A stretch of 64,000 nt of DNA from Beverwykella pulmonaria. Lineage: Eukaryota > Ascomycota > Dothideomycetes > Pleosporales > Melanommataceae. The stretch spans positions 615,901 to 679,900 of the forward strand of contig BCHH01000016.1 in the NCBI GenBank assembly GCA_001599595.1. The letters are read 5' to 3'. The notes below the pieces were generated by a model. It saw nothing but the letters and a program-made list of their open reading frames with translations. It ran no database searches and had not been told where the DNA came from. Position numbers and translations under genes: made by a program. Of the stretch, positions 44,245-55,008 are shown piece after piece; the first letter of the stretch is position 1, and the number at the start of each line of letters is the position of its first letter.

Positions 44245-45318
44245 CTACGCCACAGCTGTTGTCGCGTTTATCGTCACCACTTGCGCCAGGCGGTCACGTA
44301 TAAATTCCTGAATCCACATAGGAAGTGCACGAATTGATGCTGCTAGACTGGGGCCTAGGATGACCTGTCCACTTCTTGCAGCAATAATCTGCTGAACCAT
44401 AGCTTCGGCGACATGCTTGGGATCCATGATTGGCGCCCTTGACCTGTTGATTCCCTCTGTGAGGCCTGCTATTAGCCGTGTCCGTGTCCAGTTGGGGTAA
44501 ACAATGCTGGTCTTGATCTGAGGAGCATCGTATCGGTGCTTCAGTTCTTGCGTCAGTCCTTCGTGGAAGGCAATGAGGCCCGCTTTGGTGCAGCTATAGT
44601 CTACCATGCTTGCCAGGCCAAGAAACGCGGCGAGACTCGCAGTGCTCATGACATGACCTTTCTTCTTAGCAATCATGTCAGGTAGGAACTCTTGCACTGT
44701 GTTCCAGTGGCTGAGGAGATTGACATCAAAAATGGTCCTCAGACGCTCTGGAGTGATTTCTAGAATAGTGTTGGCGTTTCCTATTCCAGCATTGTTCACT
44801 AATATAGAAGGAGGGCCATGATCTGAGCGGATTGCCTCGGCCGCCTCGTGGACTGCGTGCCGGGAAGTAATATCACATTGATAGAAAGCGACCAAACTCT
44901 CTTCGCCTGCAAAGTAAAATTCATTAGCGACCAGCCGGGAGATGTCCAAAGAGCGCTTGGACAACATACTGGGTTGGTATTCGTCTGACAGTGGTTCGAC
45001 ATCGAGAACAGCGACTTTGATCCCGTAAGATACAAGCTTTTTCACCACCGAGGCGCCAATTCCCTTAGAGCCGCCGGTAACTACAGCTACTTCATTTCTC
45101 CATTGCCAGACGCTCTTGTCATCTGCCCACCTCCACCGATTCTCTGCCCATCGGCTGAGGATTGCATTCACTTCTAGAAGGAACAGCGCCGGCAATAGCC
45201 AGGTCAAAACGGTAAAGAGACGCGCATGCAACTCCTCTGAGAGCGGCACATAAGGAAAGCGCAATGACCTCAAGGTTCGCACCAGGAGGTAGGCTGCGAT
45301 AATGATGAAGGCTCTCAT
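44245..45318 (-). CDS. Membrane-anchored short-chain dehydrogenase/reductase
   Basis: NAD(P)-dependent oxidoreductase of the SDR superfamily, close to retinol-dehydrogenase/DHRS-like lipid-droplet or ER enzymes by layout. The N-terminus has two hydrophobic stretches (FIIIAAYLLVRTL, LFTVLTWLLPALFLLEV). The Rossmann motif is VVTGGSKGIGA; NNAGIG and the catalytic YSCTK (with upstream STAS serine) are present. A 63-nt intron at 44969-44907 (gtatgt, GCTAAT, tttgcag) is stop-free and in phase. Removing it gives 336 aa and drops 21 residues that do not fit the family between the beta-3 region and YQCDIT. It is divergent from MTG2, with 552 bases between the start codons. Substrate is unknown. Confidence 0.85.
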   Translation of the reverse strand: MRAFIIIAAYLLVRTLRSLRFPYVPLSEELHARLFTVLTWLLPALFLLEVNAILSRWAENRWRWADDKSVWQWRNEVAVVTGGSKGIGASVVKKLVSYGIKVAVLDVEPLSDEYQPSMLSKRSLDISRLVANEFYFAGEESLVAFYQCDITSRHAVHEAAEAIRSDHGPPSILVNNAGIGNANTILEITPERLRTIFDVNLLSHWNTVQEFLPDMIAKKKGHVMSTASLAAFLGLASMVDYSCTKAGLIAFHEGLTQELKHRYDAPQIKTSIVYPNWTRTRLIAGLTEGINRSRAPIMDPKHVAEAMVQQIIAARSGQVILGPSLAASIRALPMWIQEFIRDRLAQVVTINATTAVA

Positions 45319-45870
45319 GTTGGGGCTTGCAAATTGACAAAAGACGATGACGCGACGAATGGGAGGAGATTACCAACGCCGAACACCTACGCAAACTGAC
45401 AATGACACGGTACCTGCGTAAGCGGGGGCCGAACCTAGATTTGCCTCGAACCAGGCAATTGCTGTAAACAGAGAAGGTTGTGGCGTTGCTTGGTACGGAG
45501 ATTGAGAGATGGCCCGAAAGAAGGTCGGCTCACACAAGGTACCAGCTCAGAGCTACGAGTCTTGGTCTAGCTAGACGGGCAACGGAAATGATGGGCGGCG
45601 GTGGAGGCCAGGCGAGCGGACTTTGGTGGTGTGTCAGGGAGGTGTCGGGTGCGAAGTCTGAGCTCCGTTCAAGGCTCTGGAACTCCGGCCGGGCACGTGC
45701 TGATTATGTAAAGCCCGCGCGACGAGTCAAGCGCCACTGGGCAGGATTTCTGATGAGAGCGGCCGCGAGAAAAAAAAAAAACTCTCCGGACACGCCAAAC
45801 GCTGACCGTCCGTAGTTCACCTTGTGAAGCACGTTTCACCGTCGACTCTGGATCTCCTATAGTCCGGCGT
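45319..45870. promoter_or_regulatory. Shared divergent promoter region of the SDR gene and MTG2
   Basis: 552 bases between two start codons on opposite strands, with no gene inside. An A-run of about 13 at 45770-45781 may act as a nucleosome-excluding tract for MTG2. No specific factor site was identified. Confidence 0.45.
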
Positions 45871-47532
45871 ATGCCGCTACTTCGGCCCAGCTGCTTCGGC
45901 GGGACATTAACACCGTTCTTGTACCCAGCCTTTTCCGCGTCATCCCTCGCCTCCATTGCCCGCCGGTGTCCGCTCCACGCAAGATGTAGCTCTACCACGA
46001 CCGAGTCGACATATTACCAGTCTGTGCCGCCTGCTGCGCACTCCTCCCACCTTGACCCAACACCCGACAACTACTCCCTGACCCCTTTTGCCGACCGTTG
46101 CATCATCACTGCGGAGGCGGGCGCTGGCGGGCATGGCTGTGTGTCTTTTCTGCGGGAAAAGTACATTGAAGAGGGGCCGCCCAATGGCGGGGACGGAGGA
46201 AGTGGGGGAAATGTATACATCCAGGCGGTGCGGGGCGAGACTTCACTGCACAAGCTCGCGCGGCGACGTCTCATTAAGGCCGGACGGGGTCGCAATGGCC
46301 AAGGGAAGATGAGGGGCGGCGAAAGAGGAGCAGACGTACTCATCACAGTGCCTGTTGGAACCATCGTCCGCGAAATACTACGGCACGATCCAATTGCCGA
46401 CGAGATCGCAGAACAAAAGAGGAGTGAAAGACAGCCACCCAAGGTGCAGACTGAGGAAGAAGAAGCGGGCAGCTATAGGAAGGACAAATGGCTCGTGTTT
46501 CCGGGAATGGTCCCCTCGGAATTGAACAGGATGACGTTCCCAGTTCTCCCACCGCCTCGCAAGTCCCACCTCGCCGCGCTGCAGCCCCAGGCTCCCATCT
46601 GGCTGGACCTGGACAAGCACATGGAGACGCCTCTGCTTCTTGCTGCTGGCGCAATGGGCGGTTTGGGCAATCCACACTTCGTTTCGCCCAATCAATCCCG
46701 ACCCAAGATGGCAACTAGAGGGGACGAAGGCATGAAGGTGTCAATGCAGCTGGAACTGAAGATATTGGCAGATCTCGGACTCGTCGGCCTGCCAAATGCT
46801 GGCAAGAGTACCCTGACCAGGGCACTGACGAATAGCCGGGCGCGCGTAGGCAGTTGGGCATTCACAACGCTCCAGCCTAACGTGGGCACCGTTGTCTTGG
46901 ACGACCACAAGGGTCGTCTACCAGTTAGGAAGCGGGGTAGAGATGGCGAGCTGAGGGAGAACTTCTTGATAGCTGACGTGCCCGGCTTGATCGAGGACGC
47001 ACACCTCGACAAAGGTCTTGGTCTCGGCTTTCTCCGCCACGTCGAGCGAGCAGCGGTCCTTGCTTTCGTCATTGACCTATCCGCTGGTGATGCGGTGCAG
47101 GCACTCAAGCTGCTCTGGCGAGAAGTGTCAGAATACGAGGCTCTGCAAGGAAAGCAGCTGAATGCCGACACTGAGCGCAGAATGGTCACATATAGTCCGG
47201 GGAAAAGCAGCTCTCCACAGAGCGACTCCTTCAGCGAGCTAGGCCCGCCCGATTTGAACGCACTTAAGCCGCTTCCGTTCCTGTCGTCTTCGACACCAAT
47301 TACGTCTAAGCCCTGGCTCGTAGTTGGGACAAAGGCGGACCTGCCAGAAACCCAGGGCAACTACGAGGCGCTGCAAAAGTATCTAGACGATGTGAAGGGC
47401 GGTGCACAGCCTCACCCAAGCAATCGCAAGAACGCATGGAGGCACAAGGTGCAATCGGTGCCGATAAGCGCGATTAGGGGCGAGGGCGTGGAGGTCATCC
47501 CTCAGCTGGTGATGGATCTACTGGAGGAATGA
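45871..47532 (+). CDS. MTG2: Mitochondrial Obg-family GTPase
   Basis: Single exon, 553 aa. It assists assembly of the large mitochondrial ribosomal subunit (established for yeast Mtg2). The N-terminus (MPLLRPSCFGGTL..., Arg/Ser-rich, few acids) looks like a mitochondrial presequence. The Obg glycine-rich fold follows: AGAGGHGCVSFLREKYIEEGPPNGG, GGSGGNVY, GRGRNGQGKMRGG. The G domain has G1 GLPNAGKST near residue 305, G2/switch FTTLQPN, G3 DVPGLIEDAH and G4 GTKADL. Insertions between the Obg fold and G domain, and within the G domain, are usual for fungal orthologues. Nothing suggests damage. Confidence 0.93.
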   Translation: MPLLRPSCFGGTLTPFLYPAFSASSLASIARRCPLHARCSSTTTESTYYQSVPPAAHSSHLDPTPDNYSLTPFADRCIITAEAGAGGHGCVSFLREKYIEEGPPNGGDGGSGGNVYIQAVRGETSLHKLARRRLIKAGRGRNGQGKMRGGERGADVLITVPVGTIVREILRHDPIADEIAEQKRSERQPPKVQTEEEEAGSYRKDKWLVFPGMVPSELNRMTFPVLPPPRKSHLAALQPQAPIWLDLDKHMETPLLLAAGAMGGLGNPHFVSPNQSRPKMATRGDEGMKVSMQLELKILADLGLVGLPNAGKSTLTRALTNSRARVGSWAFTTLQPNVGTVVLDDHKGRLPVRKRGRDGELRENFLIADVPGLIEDAHLDKGLGLGFLRHVERAAVLAFVIDLSAGDAVQALKLLWREVSEYEALQGKQLNADTERRMVTYSPGKSSSPQSDSFSELGPPDLNALKPLPFLSSSTPITSKPWLVVGTKADLPETQGNYEALQKYLDDVKGGAQPHPSNRKNAWRHKVQSVPISAIRGEGVEVIPQLVMDLLEE

Positions 47533-49081
47533 AATTATCAGCTGATATATTCATGCGCATCGTATGTCGCACTCTCATCTTCCTCGCATCAACCACGTGC
47601 AATTTGCCCATATTCTCAAACGAGCGGATTCCGCCAACGCTCCAAAATCTACCAACCCACCACATCTTTCATCTGCCCATGATATATTCACTGTAGGGTT
47701 GCTCGATATTTGAATTACTCGCGCGTGGACCAACATGCGCGGTAGCTATCCCACAGATACCGTAGCTGACACGCAGGTACCCGCTGAAATAAGAATCTCA
47801 CCTTACCTCACCCCATCCACTATGCGATTCTATGCGTACCATGCAGCTTACTACACCCCGCTTCGATCGAGCTAATGGTGAAACACCACTTACGAATGTT
47901 TCGTTTCGTTTCTATTGAAACATTAATGCCTTGTAGTGCGCATTTTATGCTTTGGGGATGGCTGAAATTATGCGGATCACGAAGACAAAATCAAATAAAC
48001 GACCTTGAAGGATGTGGATTCCTTTCTATCTCATACCGAGAAATGCCAGCTTTGGTGCTGTGTTGGGTGTGTGGGTGTTAAGGGAAGAGCACAGGCATTC
48101 ACCATAGCCACAACCGCGCCGGGGTGTGAAGCACAGATGCGCAATTCTACATCTCCCTATCTGGCAGCCTTGCACAATACAATGAAAGGTTTCTTTTGGA
48201 ACCAGGTCATAATGAATGTCTGCTTTCTATTTCATCTCCGTATTGCTCGCGTAAAATGGGGACATGCAGGCATGCTCATGGTGCTCGTATAGCGGAGTCC
48301 GGATAGAAGGCACATTACCGGCGCTGCTGTGAGTTCGTATTGGGATTGTGGATTTGTGGGAAGGTATATACAGCCTCGGCTGACACTTTTTTGTCAGAAG
48401 AATGGAGAGATGGTGTTTGAGAAATTAGTAGGATAGGATGAGGCTCCAAGTCATTGTCATTGAGGAACATCTCTGCCCACTAGCAGCCCAGCTTTCTTAA
48501 TCAATCTCGAGACATATGAGTCGTTTCTTCTTCATTGCACACAAGCTATATTGCATGTCACCACCTCGGAGGAAAACGTCTAGGATGATTAGGCAGATTT
48601 AAACAGAATGCAAGCGGGTCAGTTTGATGCTCTTAAGTCCTCGTGTATCTGCTAGCAAGACTTGAATACGCCAAGTCTCTTGCTCAGCGACACTCTTTAT
48701 TGCCATTTTCGGAGGTAGGAACATGAAGTATGCGCATTGTGCACCACCCATCCGTTTCCATCGTCCCTTTCTGATACATTTCCATATCATTAATGGGACA
48801 CCTATAGGTCATGGTCATTGCTTTTTCCAATTCCCTATTTCTCACTGGCGCAACACTATTTTGGGTACATTGTCCAGCTTCGTCAAGATTGCTTACATCT
48901 ACTTGGATGAAACTTCCGAATTAGGACGTTGGGCATATGGGCAGTGCGGTGAGTCAATATAACGCCGGAGTTGAATACATGCTCTTGGGTTGACGAGATT
49001 TGCAAATTTGCAGCATGCAAGCAATTCCAAGACGCTACTATTACGCTTTGAGGACTCTGCTTTAAGAAGGTAAGAGATTGG
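47533..49081. other. Intergenic region downstream of MTG2
   Basis: About 1.5 kb with no supportable gene; open frames are short and without recognisable content. It ends at a MITE insertion. Confidence 0.5.
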
Positions 49082-49258
49082 TACAGTCAACTCCCGTTTA
49101 TACGATCTCCGATTGGCCGATATTTTCACTTAACCGTTCGCGCGTCCTAGCCAAAATTGCTTAAAACCAAAGATTAACGCTCTCAATAGCCCGATAATTC
49201 AGATATCCGATCAAAATTGCCTGCCAAAATTGTATCGTATAACTGGGAGTTGACTGTA
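49082..49258. mobile_element. 173-bp pogo/Tc1-type MITE with TA target duplication
   Basis: Ends CAGTCAACTCCCGTTTATACGA (49084 on) and, inverted, TCGTATAACTGGGAGTTGACTG (to 49256) match except for small changes. They are flanked directly by TA (49082-49083) and TA (49257-49258). The short length, CAGT start and TA duplication are typical of non-autonomous Tc1/mariner-pogo derivatives. There is no coding capacity. A transposase elsewhere in the genome would have to mobilise it. Confidence 0.88.
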
Positions 49259-50694
49259 GCCAATTTCTCTTTCTCAATACGAACTCGTTGATGGCACACA
49301 TTATTCTTGCAGTCAGTGCTGCAGTTGGAGTTCTCCCAACGCTTTCACGCCCACGTTCCAACGATTGGTATCTCCTCGATCCGTATCTCCTCGATCCTTC
49401 ATTTCACGTCCAACACCCACAATAGTTGCAATAAAGACAATTACTTTTACGCATTAGCTACGCGGCCTTCTCTACGCATCCACATGTATATGTCTATGGT
49501 AGTTACATTAACGGAGGTTAATAATTATCCTGAGTTTTTATTTTATGCTTAATATTCTGCGTTAAGACAACGATTTTGCGTTGTTTAAGATCCTGCTTTA
49601 GGACACTCATTTTTCAATCTGTTAAAATTCTACCCTCTCTAGTCCTGCATTATAGTGCTGCTTTCACACACTCTACATTTACCTTCTCTAATACTATTTC
49701 CAAAATCTCCAGGTTACTGCTTTTACATTCTCAGATACTGCTTCCTCAAGCCTGCTTTTATGCTATTAAAGATGCTTTAAGACACCACAAGTATCTCTTA
49801 AGAATTTCACCATTATCAAAGTCGTTATTTTATGCTTATGATTCTAATTCAAGAAGGAGGAACGGCAGAAGTAGATGTTAGCTAGGTCTGAGTAGATTTT
49901 GATAAGGAAGAGTGAGAAGAAATGGATATCTGTTTGCTTCATATGCTACTCCCTTTTTTCCTAACGGTGTTCCCTCTACTTACGAACCATGCTCCTCCTA
50001 TCCCCACTGAAGCGCCTATTTCCTTCTGCTTCAAAGGCATCTTGATCAAGCATTCGCATTTCAGTCTCGGATCCCAGTGCCAAAAGTGTTCTTATCTTTT
50101 AAGAATTTTCCCAAATGCCAATATCTCACGCAACGTAGTCTGAATGTTTAGTTAGTACCTGCGCGTAGTTGCTCGACTGTGCATTTTCTATAGCAGTACT
50201 GCAGCCTACTACTTCTTATAGAAAATACTTCTTCTAAGGAATATTCTACGTTGGTAGATACAGCAGGGTAATGTAAAGCTTAAAACTCTTATAATTCCTA
50301 GCTGGAACCAACTGTCTGGCAGTGTCTGCCCCACTAAGTGAAAATGTGTGGACGAGCAGAGTAGGAGACTGCGCAGGCTTTACGCTTCTAAGCGATGAAG
50401 AGTATTCTCTGTACGAGGTAAGAGGAAATACATTTAGATATACTAGGTTTTGCTGCAGCTTGTTTGAAAGACGTTTGCCCCGAGTCTTTGCATTGTTTTC
50501 TTATGCTGTAGTATCCACGCATAGAATTAGAAGTAAGAACAGAAAGAATACTGTTGCATTCTGGACATGTTCCCATATTTCTGACCGTTCCACCTGAATC
50601 GTTTTAGCCGCAAAAATTCAATTCACCCCCACTACACCCCCCCTCCGCGCCCCACAACACAAACTCACAACCACAAAAATCTACTTCCAACAGC
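49259..50694. other. AT-rich gene-less region
   Basis: Low-GC sequence with many T-rich tracts and repeated short words such as TTTTATGCTTA and TTAAGACA, and no supportable gene. The appearance is that of old, mutated repeat DNA. A C-rich stretch lies at 50625-50660. Confidence 0.5.
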
Positions 50695-50699
50695 AAAAA
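50695..50699 (-). terminator. RNA polymerase III terminator of the tRNA
   Basis: Five T on the minus strand, 9 bases beyond the tRNA 3' end, as expected for Pol III. Confidence 0.6.
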
Positions 50700-50707
50700 G
50701 AGACGTT

Positions 50708-50809
50708 TTCCGACACCGGGAATCGAACCCGGGCCTTGCCGGCACTACGAGAGTGAACTGCTCTTGATGAGAGCGGCAAATCCTAGCCACTAGCTGTGAT
50801 TATGTTAGA
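50708..50809 (-). tRNA. tRNA-Glu (anticodon CTC) with an intron of about 25 nt
   Basis: On the minus strand: acceptor TCTAACA pairs with TGTCGGA (one A-C mismatch, one G-T pair). The T arm is CCGGG-TTCGATT-CCCGG with a full B box (GGTTCGATTCC). Anticodon stem TGCCG pairs with CGGCA. The loop CTCTCA...C carries anticodon CTC and is interrupted after base 37 by about 25 nt (starting TCAAGAGCAG), the standard position for nuclear tRNA introns. The mature tRNA would be about 77 nt. The D loop is long (15 nt) and the D stem only three pairs, so some decay is possible. Confidence 0.72.
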
Positions 50810-51493
50810 TGCTGATTGTGGTTGGAAAGCTGATTGGCTACTTACACCATATCGGAGTTGTTTCGAATGATGGGAGGTACACAAAATTATTAATTATATA
50901 TATACAGAAACAAAGATGGTTGGGATTGATTTTGATGTACAAAGAGCGGGAAAACTAAGCGGGGCACACTGGGCTTGCCAATTCTTCTAGCTCGGCTTAA
51001 TGACGCATATGTGTATGCGTTTTTCTGACGAACGTATTGGGGTTCACTTTGGAGAACGTATGCAGGACGTGCTCTAATCTTCATCGACATACATAAAAGA
51101 GATACGCAATTAATAAAGGCGGAAGGCGTATATCGACTGTATTAATAATGAACCTGTTCTATCCGCTGTCTTTATTGATTTTCTCAGTGCTGATCCACAT
51201 CAAAAATCACTACTCGCATTGGAGGCCAGAGACTTAGAATCATCATCTTGCTCTCTCCCGACACTCAGCACGAACGAAGAGTCAAAAGAAAATCGCATCA
51301 AGCTCCTATCCAAACTAATGAGTCTGGCTTGAAGAATAAATTTCTTCATAGCAACGTTCCGAAATAGGTAAGGCGGCGTTTTCAATGACTCCCGCCCGAT
51401 ATCGCATTCGCTGCCCCGCGTACAGAAAGTCCCCGCCATTGCCATCTCCAGACTTTGACTCAACTCACCCATTCTCTTTCTTCTACGCGCAAT
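50810..51493. promoter_or_regulatory. HIS5 upstream region with TGACTC sites
   Basis: Three copies of the Gcn4/CpcA core lie upstream of HIS5: TGACTCA at 51456-51462, 32 bases before the ATG, TGACTC at 51386-51391, and TGACTC on the minus strand at 51279-51284. This fits cross-pathway (general amino-acid) control of a histidine gene, which is established for fungi. The 91-codon minus-strand open frame here (51200-51472) is not supported as a gene. Confidence 0.6.
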
Positions 51494-52914
51494 ATGGGTT
51501 CCAGAACCTCCACTTTTGACCTCTCAAAATGCGCAAGGCCAAACATCCTAGCCTTGGAGCCGTACCGATGCGCGCGCGAGTAAGTGGGGCCCAATCGCTC
51601 TTTGTTGTCAAGGAAGCTATTGACATGGAAAAGTGACTACAAAGACGATGGCACAAATATTCTACTCGACGCGAACGAAAATGCATACGGACCTGGGCTG
51701 GCGCTCGGCGAGAATGGAAAGCTTCCTGGCGTAACTTCAGATTCTGCCATTGACGTAGATCTACTGGGGTTGAATCGCTATCCAGACCCGTAACGCTCCA
51801 ATGACCCTACATTCATTCTCTGAGCGCAACGCTAATTGATGTGCTCGTTTACAGACACCAATTAGACCTCAAGCAACTACTATGCAATCTCCGCAATACC
51901 CACAAGCACACCTCCAAGTCTCTTACACCTGATCACCTTTTCGTAGGCGTCGGCTCCGACGAAGCCATCGACGCCCTCCTCCGCGCCTTCTGCATACCCG
52001 GCAAAGACAAGATTCTCACATGTCCACCAACATACGGGATGTACAGCGTATCAGCGCAGGTCAACGATATCGCGCTCGTAAAAGTGCCCCTCCTCGCATC
52101 AGGCTTCGGACTCGACGTGCCCGCCATAAAATCCGCGCTCTCCGCCGATCCGACGATAAAACTGGCGTATTTCTGCTCGCCTGGAAATCCAACGGGGTCA
52201 TTACTGAAGAAGGAAGATGTACGACAGATACTGGAACACGAAAGCTGGAATGGGGTGGTCGTCTTGGATGAAGCATACATTGACTTCGCGCCCGAGGGGT
52301 CAAGTCTGGCAGAGTGGGTTACCGAGTGGCCCAATCTAGTGGTTTTACAAACACTCTCGAAGGCGTTTGGTCTAGCTGGTATACGACTCGGCGCAGCATT
52401 CACGGATCCCGCAATCGCGAGATTGTTCAATTCGATGAAGGCACCCTACAACATCTCGAACCCAACGAGCCAGATAGCGCGAGCGGCGCTGAGTCCGAAA
52501 CACCTGGATATCATGTTGAAGAATAAAGAGCTGATAATAAAGCAAAGGGAAAGGATGCTGAAAGAGTTACCGAAAATTCCTGGCGTGGGGAAGTTCCTTG
52601 GGGGCGAGGAGTCAAACTTTCTACTCGTCGAAATGCTGGATGCGCCTGCAGATAAGGGTGGAAAGCCGTCCAACGAAACAGCACTGGCTATCTATGAGGG
52701 CCTTGCGGAAGAGAAGGGAGTCGTGGTTCGCTTTCGAGGGAAAGAACATGGGTGTCTGGGGTGCTTGAGAATTACGGTCGGGACGGAGAAGGAGGTAGAT
52801 AGGTTCTTGGGGGATATCAAGACTGTGCTGGAGAACACCTTCAAGGGTGCTGGAAAGCTGGAGGCCAAGGAAGAGGAGAAGAGAGAAAGTGAAGCGAACA
52901 ACGTCGTTGATTGA
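51494..52914 (+). CDS. HIS5: Histidinol-phosphate aminotransferase
   Basis: PLP enzyme of histidine synthesis: imidazole-acetol phosphate plus glutamate to histidinol phosphate. Exons 51494-51579, 51634-51789 and 51855-52914 give 433 aa. The first intron joins RCAR to DDYKDDGTN across a GT-AG boundary and gives the typical fungal N-terminus (FDLSKCARPNILALEPYRCARD). Class I/II aminotransferase features: LLDANENAYGP, YPDPHQ, FVGVGSDEAID, SPGNPTG, VLDEAYIDF, and the PLP lysine in TLSKAFGLAG. The C-terminal RVT-type arginine appears in CLRITVG. The acidic and lysine-rich end (EAKEEEKRES) is an extra tail. Looks intact. Confidence 0.95.
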
Positions 52915-53180
52915 GGTTGGCAAGGGCCATATCAACAAGCATAATCGGGGGTGGGAAATTTGTATGTGCAATACCCGGTTCAAGAGATGGGCTAGATATT
53001 TGAATCTGCACAGGCATATAAAGCGGATATCATGGACTAGATTCTGTACCATGGGAAAAGTCATTGGGATTTCGTGATTCATCGCCCTTTTTCATTCTCG
53101 CGTACCGTACCATGTCTTCAATCGTTCTACAGTTTGTCTCTTTCACGCGAATGTTTTTCCCGACCCCATCCTCCATCCAC
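52915..53180. other. HIS5 3' flank
   Basis: No gene; the 3' end region between HIS5 and a decayed minus-strand gene. Confidence 0.5.
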
Positions 53181-53545
53181 TTAGGTCGTTGTTGGATACT
53201 TCTCGCCTTGGTCCCACTGTTACGTCCTCATTAGCACCCGTGCATTCCTTGTTTCCTGCCTCAGCGAAACTTACATGCTCAGCAATACACTCACCCGCCC
53301 ATCTGAACCAATCCACAACCTCCCCAAAACTCCCCGTCTAATAATTCAACCATCTCTGCGGATCCTTCAACATCGTCCTAATTGGATTAATACTCTGACT
53401 GCCCTAAATCGGACTCAGGATGTTCCACGCCGACTCAAAACCATTCTTCGCAGCGGGATTGTGAGGCGCATCTCGGAAGTTGGAGAGTGTTCGTAGGGTG
53501 GGGAGGTTTAGGACGAGTCGTCAATTCCTGTCAAGTCAATCGGAA
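53181..53545 (-). pseudogene. Decayed unknown gene with two in-frame TAG codons
   Basis: On the minus strand one frame reads NLPTLRTLSNFRDAPHNPA, then NGFESAWNIL, a TAG (near 53405), INPIRTMLKDPQRWLNY, another TAG (near 53340), then TGSFGEVVDWFRWAGE and a proper 58-nt intron (53274-53217: GTAAGT, GCTAAT, CAG), followed by WDQGEKYPTTT and a stop at 53181. The Trp-rich, amphipathic composition and intact intron show that it was coding. I do not recognise the family. Both stops could derive from TGG or CAG by one transition. Confidence 0.6.
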
Positions 53546-54491
53546 AGTGTTTGGATATATAGGTAGTATCGACAACTATATATCCACGCCTAGCTCCAAT
53601 CCCTTGGAACCTCCACACCCCGCCACCCAGGAAAGTGTTGCCTCCACATTGCCCATCAATGGTATTATTCCGCCTGGGCAGATTTCCATACTTGTGGGGG
53701 AATCTCGGTGCTTAATTAAATACATGCTAGCAACACCCCGGGGCTCTAATACTTTGGATACCCGGGATGCTTGAAGCTACTTTAGGAATTAATAATGGTC
53801 GCTACTGGGAATAGCCAAGGCATGGTAGGTGAACGGCTAAGAGGATGGGGTCCTGGCACCAGCCAAACTATATGTGGAATTGCCGGCAGTGATGAGAACT
53901 TGCTGCGAAATAAATCTAGGGTTTGATGTCAAGGCCACAAACTCCTTTTAGTGTTTCGCTGGTTGGTGGATGGTTATGGGGATGAATGACTGGCGTTGGA
54001 TGATTTACTGAGCAGTCAAATGAAGTACAGTTAGACAGGTGGAGTTAGCGGTCAAGAGAAATTCAAGAATTATTTGATTCTGCTGGTTTTTGACATTTTC
54101 AAAGCCGAGAAGTGCACGAAGGATGTTCTTGGAATAACAGGTAACGTCTAGAGGGGAAATATCTTTACAATCCACATCGCGACGTCTAGTAAGCAGCGTG
54201 AGAAAAGTCCTAAGCTTGAAATTGAGTAAGTCTGGGACTCTGTACCACAGTTATACGACTAAAAGATGGAGAGGAGAATCTTTTGTATTGCTAATATCCT
54301 AGCCTATCGCAAATCTCAATCCTTGTTCGAAGATGATTGGGGAAACCCTTGATGAAATCCATACACCTGAATGATCTTTCTCCAAATCACCTGAAGACAG
54401 ATATCCCTCCGTCTATACATGACTTCGTATTCAGGATTTCGTCCCGAGCATGTGAAGACAGCCCCAGAGCTAATGTCTTCAACAATCACAT
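53546..54491. other. Intergenic region
   Basis: No gene supported. It may include more of the decayed gene upstream of 53545, but no frame is readable. Confidence 0.45.
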
Positions 54492-55008
54492 TCATTGCTT
54501 TCCCTCCCCAACCCAACAACCATAACACCCAGCGGCAGGCGAAATATTCCAATTTCCATGCTGCATCTTAGGTGTATATCCGTGTTGCGGAGTGCAAGAC
54601 TTGTCCCTATACATTACACCGTCAGTCTAATCCTTCCTTGCTCTCTCTACCATTCTCTTTCTCTCATACATATACGTGTATACAAATCCACGATAGAAAG
54701 TGATGATATGGGAAAACTTACGCGTAAAACTGGCAATGACACTGCTCCTCAATCGTGACACTTAAGATCCCGTAAGCAGAAGAGAAGAATGGGATGGTGG
54801 GCGAGTTCCATTGCGGTAGGGTCATGGAGAAGTGGCTGCCGCGGAGATAGGGCTCCGAGTAGGCGGTGCCGCAGGTGATGGCGGTGGTGGTGAAGTTGGT
54901 GTTGGGTGAGGGGATTGCAGTCGTAACGAAGTTCGTCGATGCAATGGGTGTTGCACTGATGAGGGTGCCGAGGAGGCTAACGAGGTAGAGAAGGAGGGTG
55001 GAGCGCAT
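54492..55008 (-). CDS. Small secreted cysteine-rich protein (effector candidate)
   Basis: Exons 55008-54722 and 54606-54492 joined by a 115-nt GT-AG intron give 133 aa. A clear signal peptide (MRSTLLLYLVSLLGTLISATP) is followed by a Thr/Asn-rich stretch (TNFVTTAIPSPNTNFTTTAI) and a C-terminal part with six cysteines: ITCGTA, QCHCQFY, KSCTPQ and GCYGCWVG. I do not recognise the family. Small size, secretion and even cysteine number are usual for fungal apoplastic effectors or surface proteins. Exon 2 is supported mainly by frame and cysteine pattern, so that end is less certain than the first exon. Confidence 0.65.
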
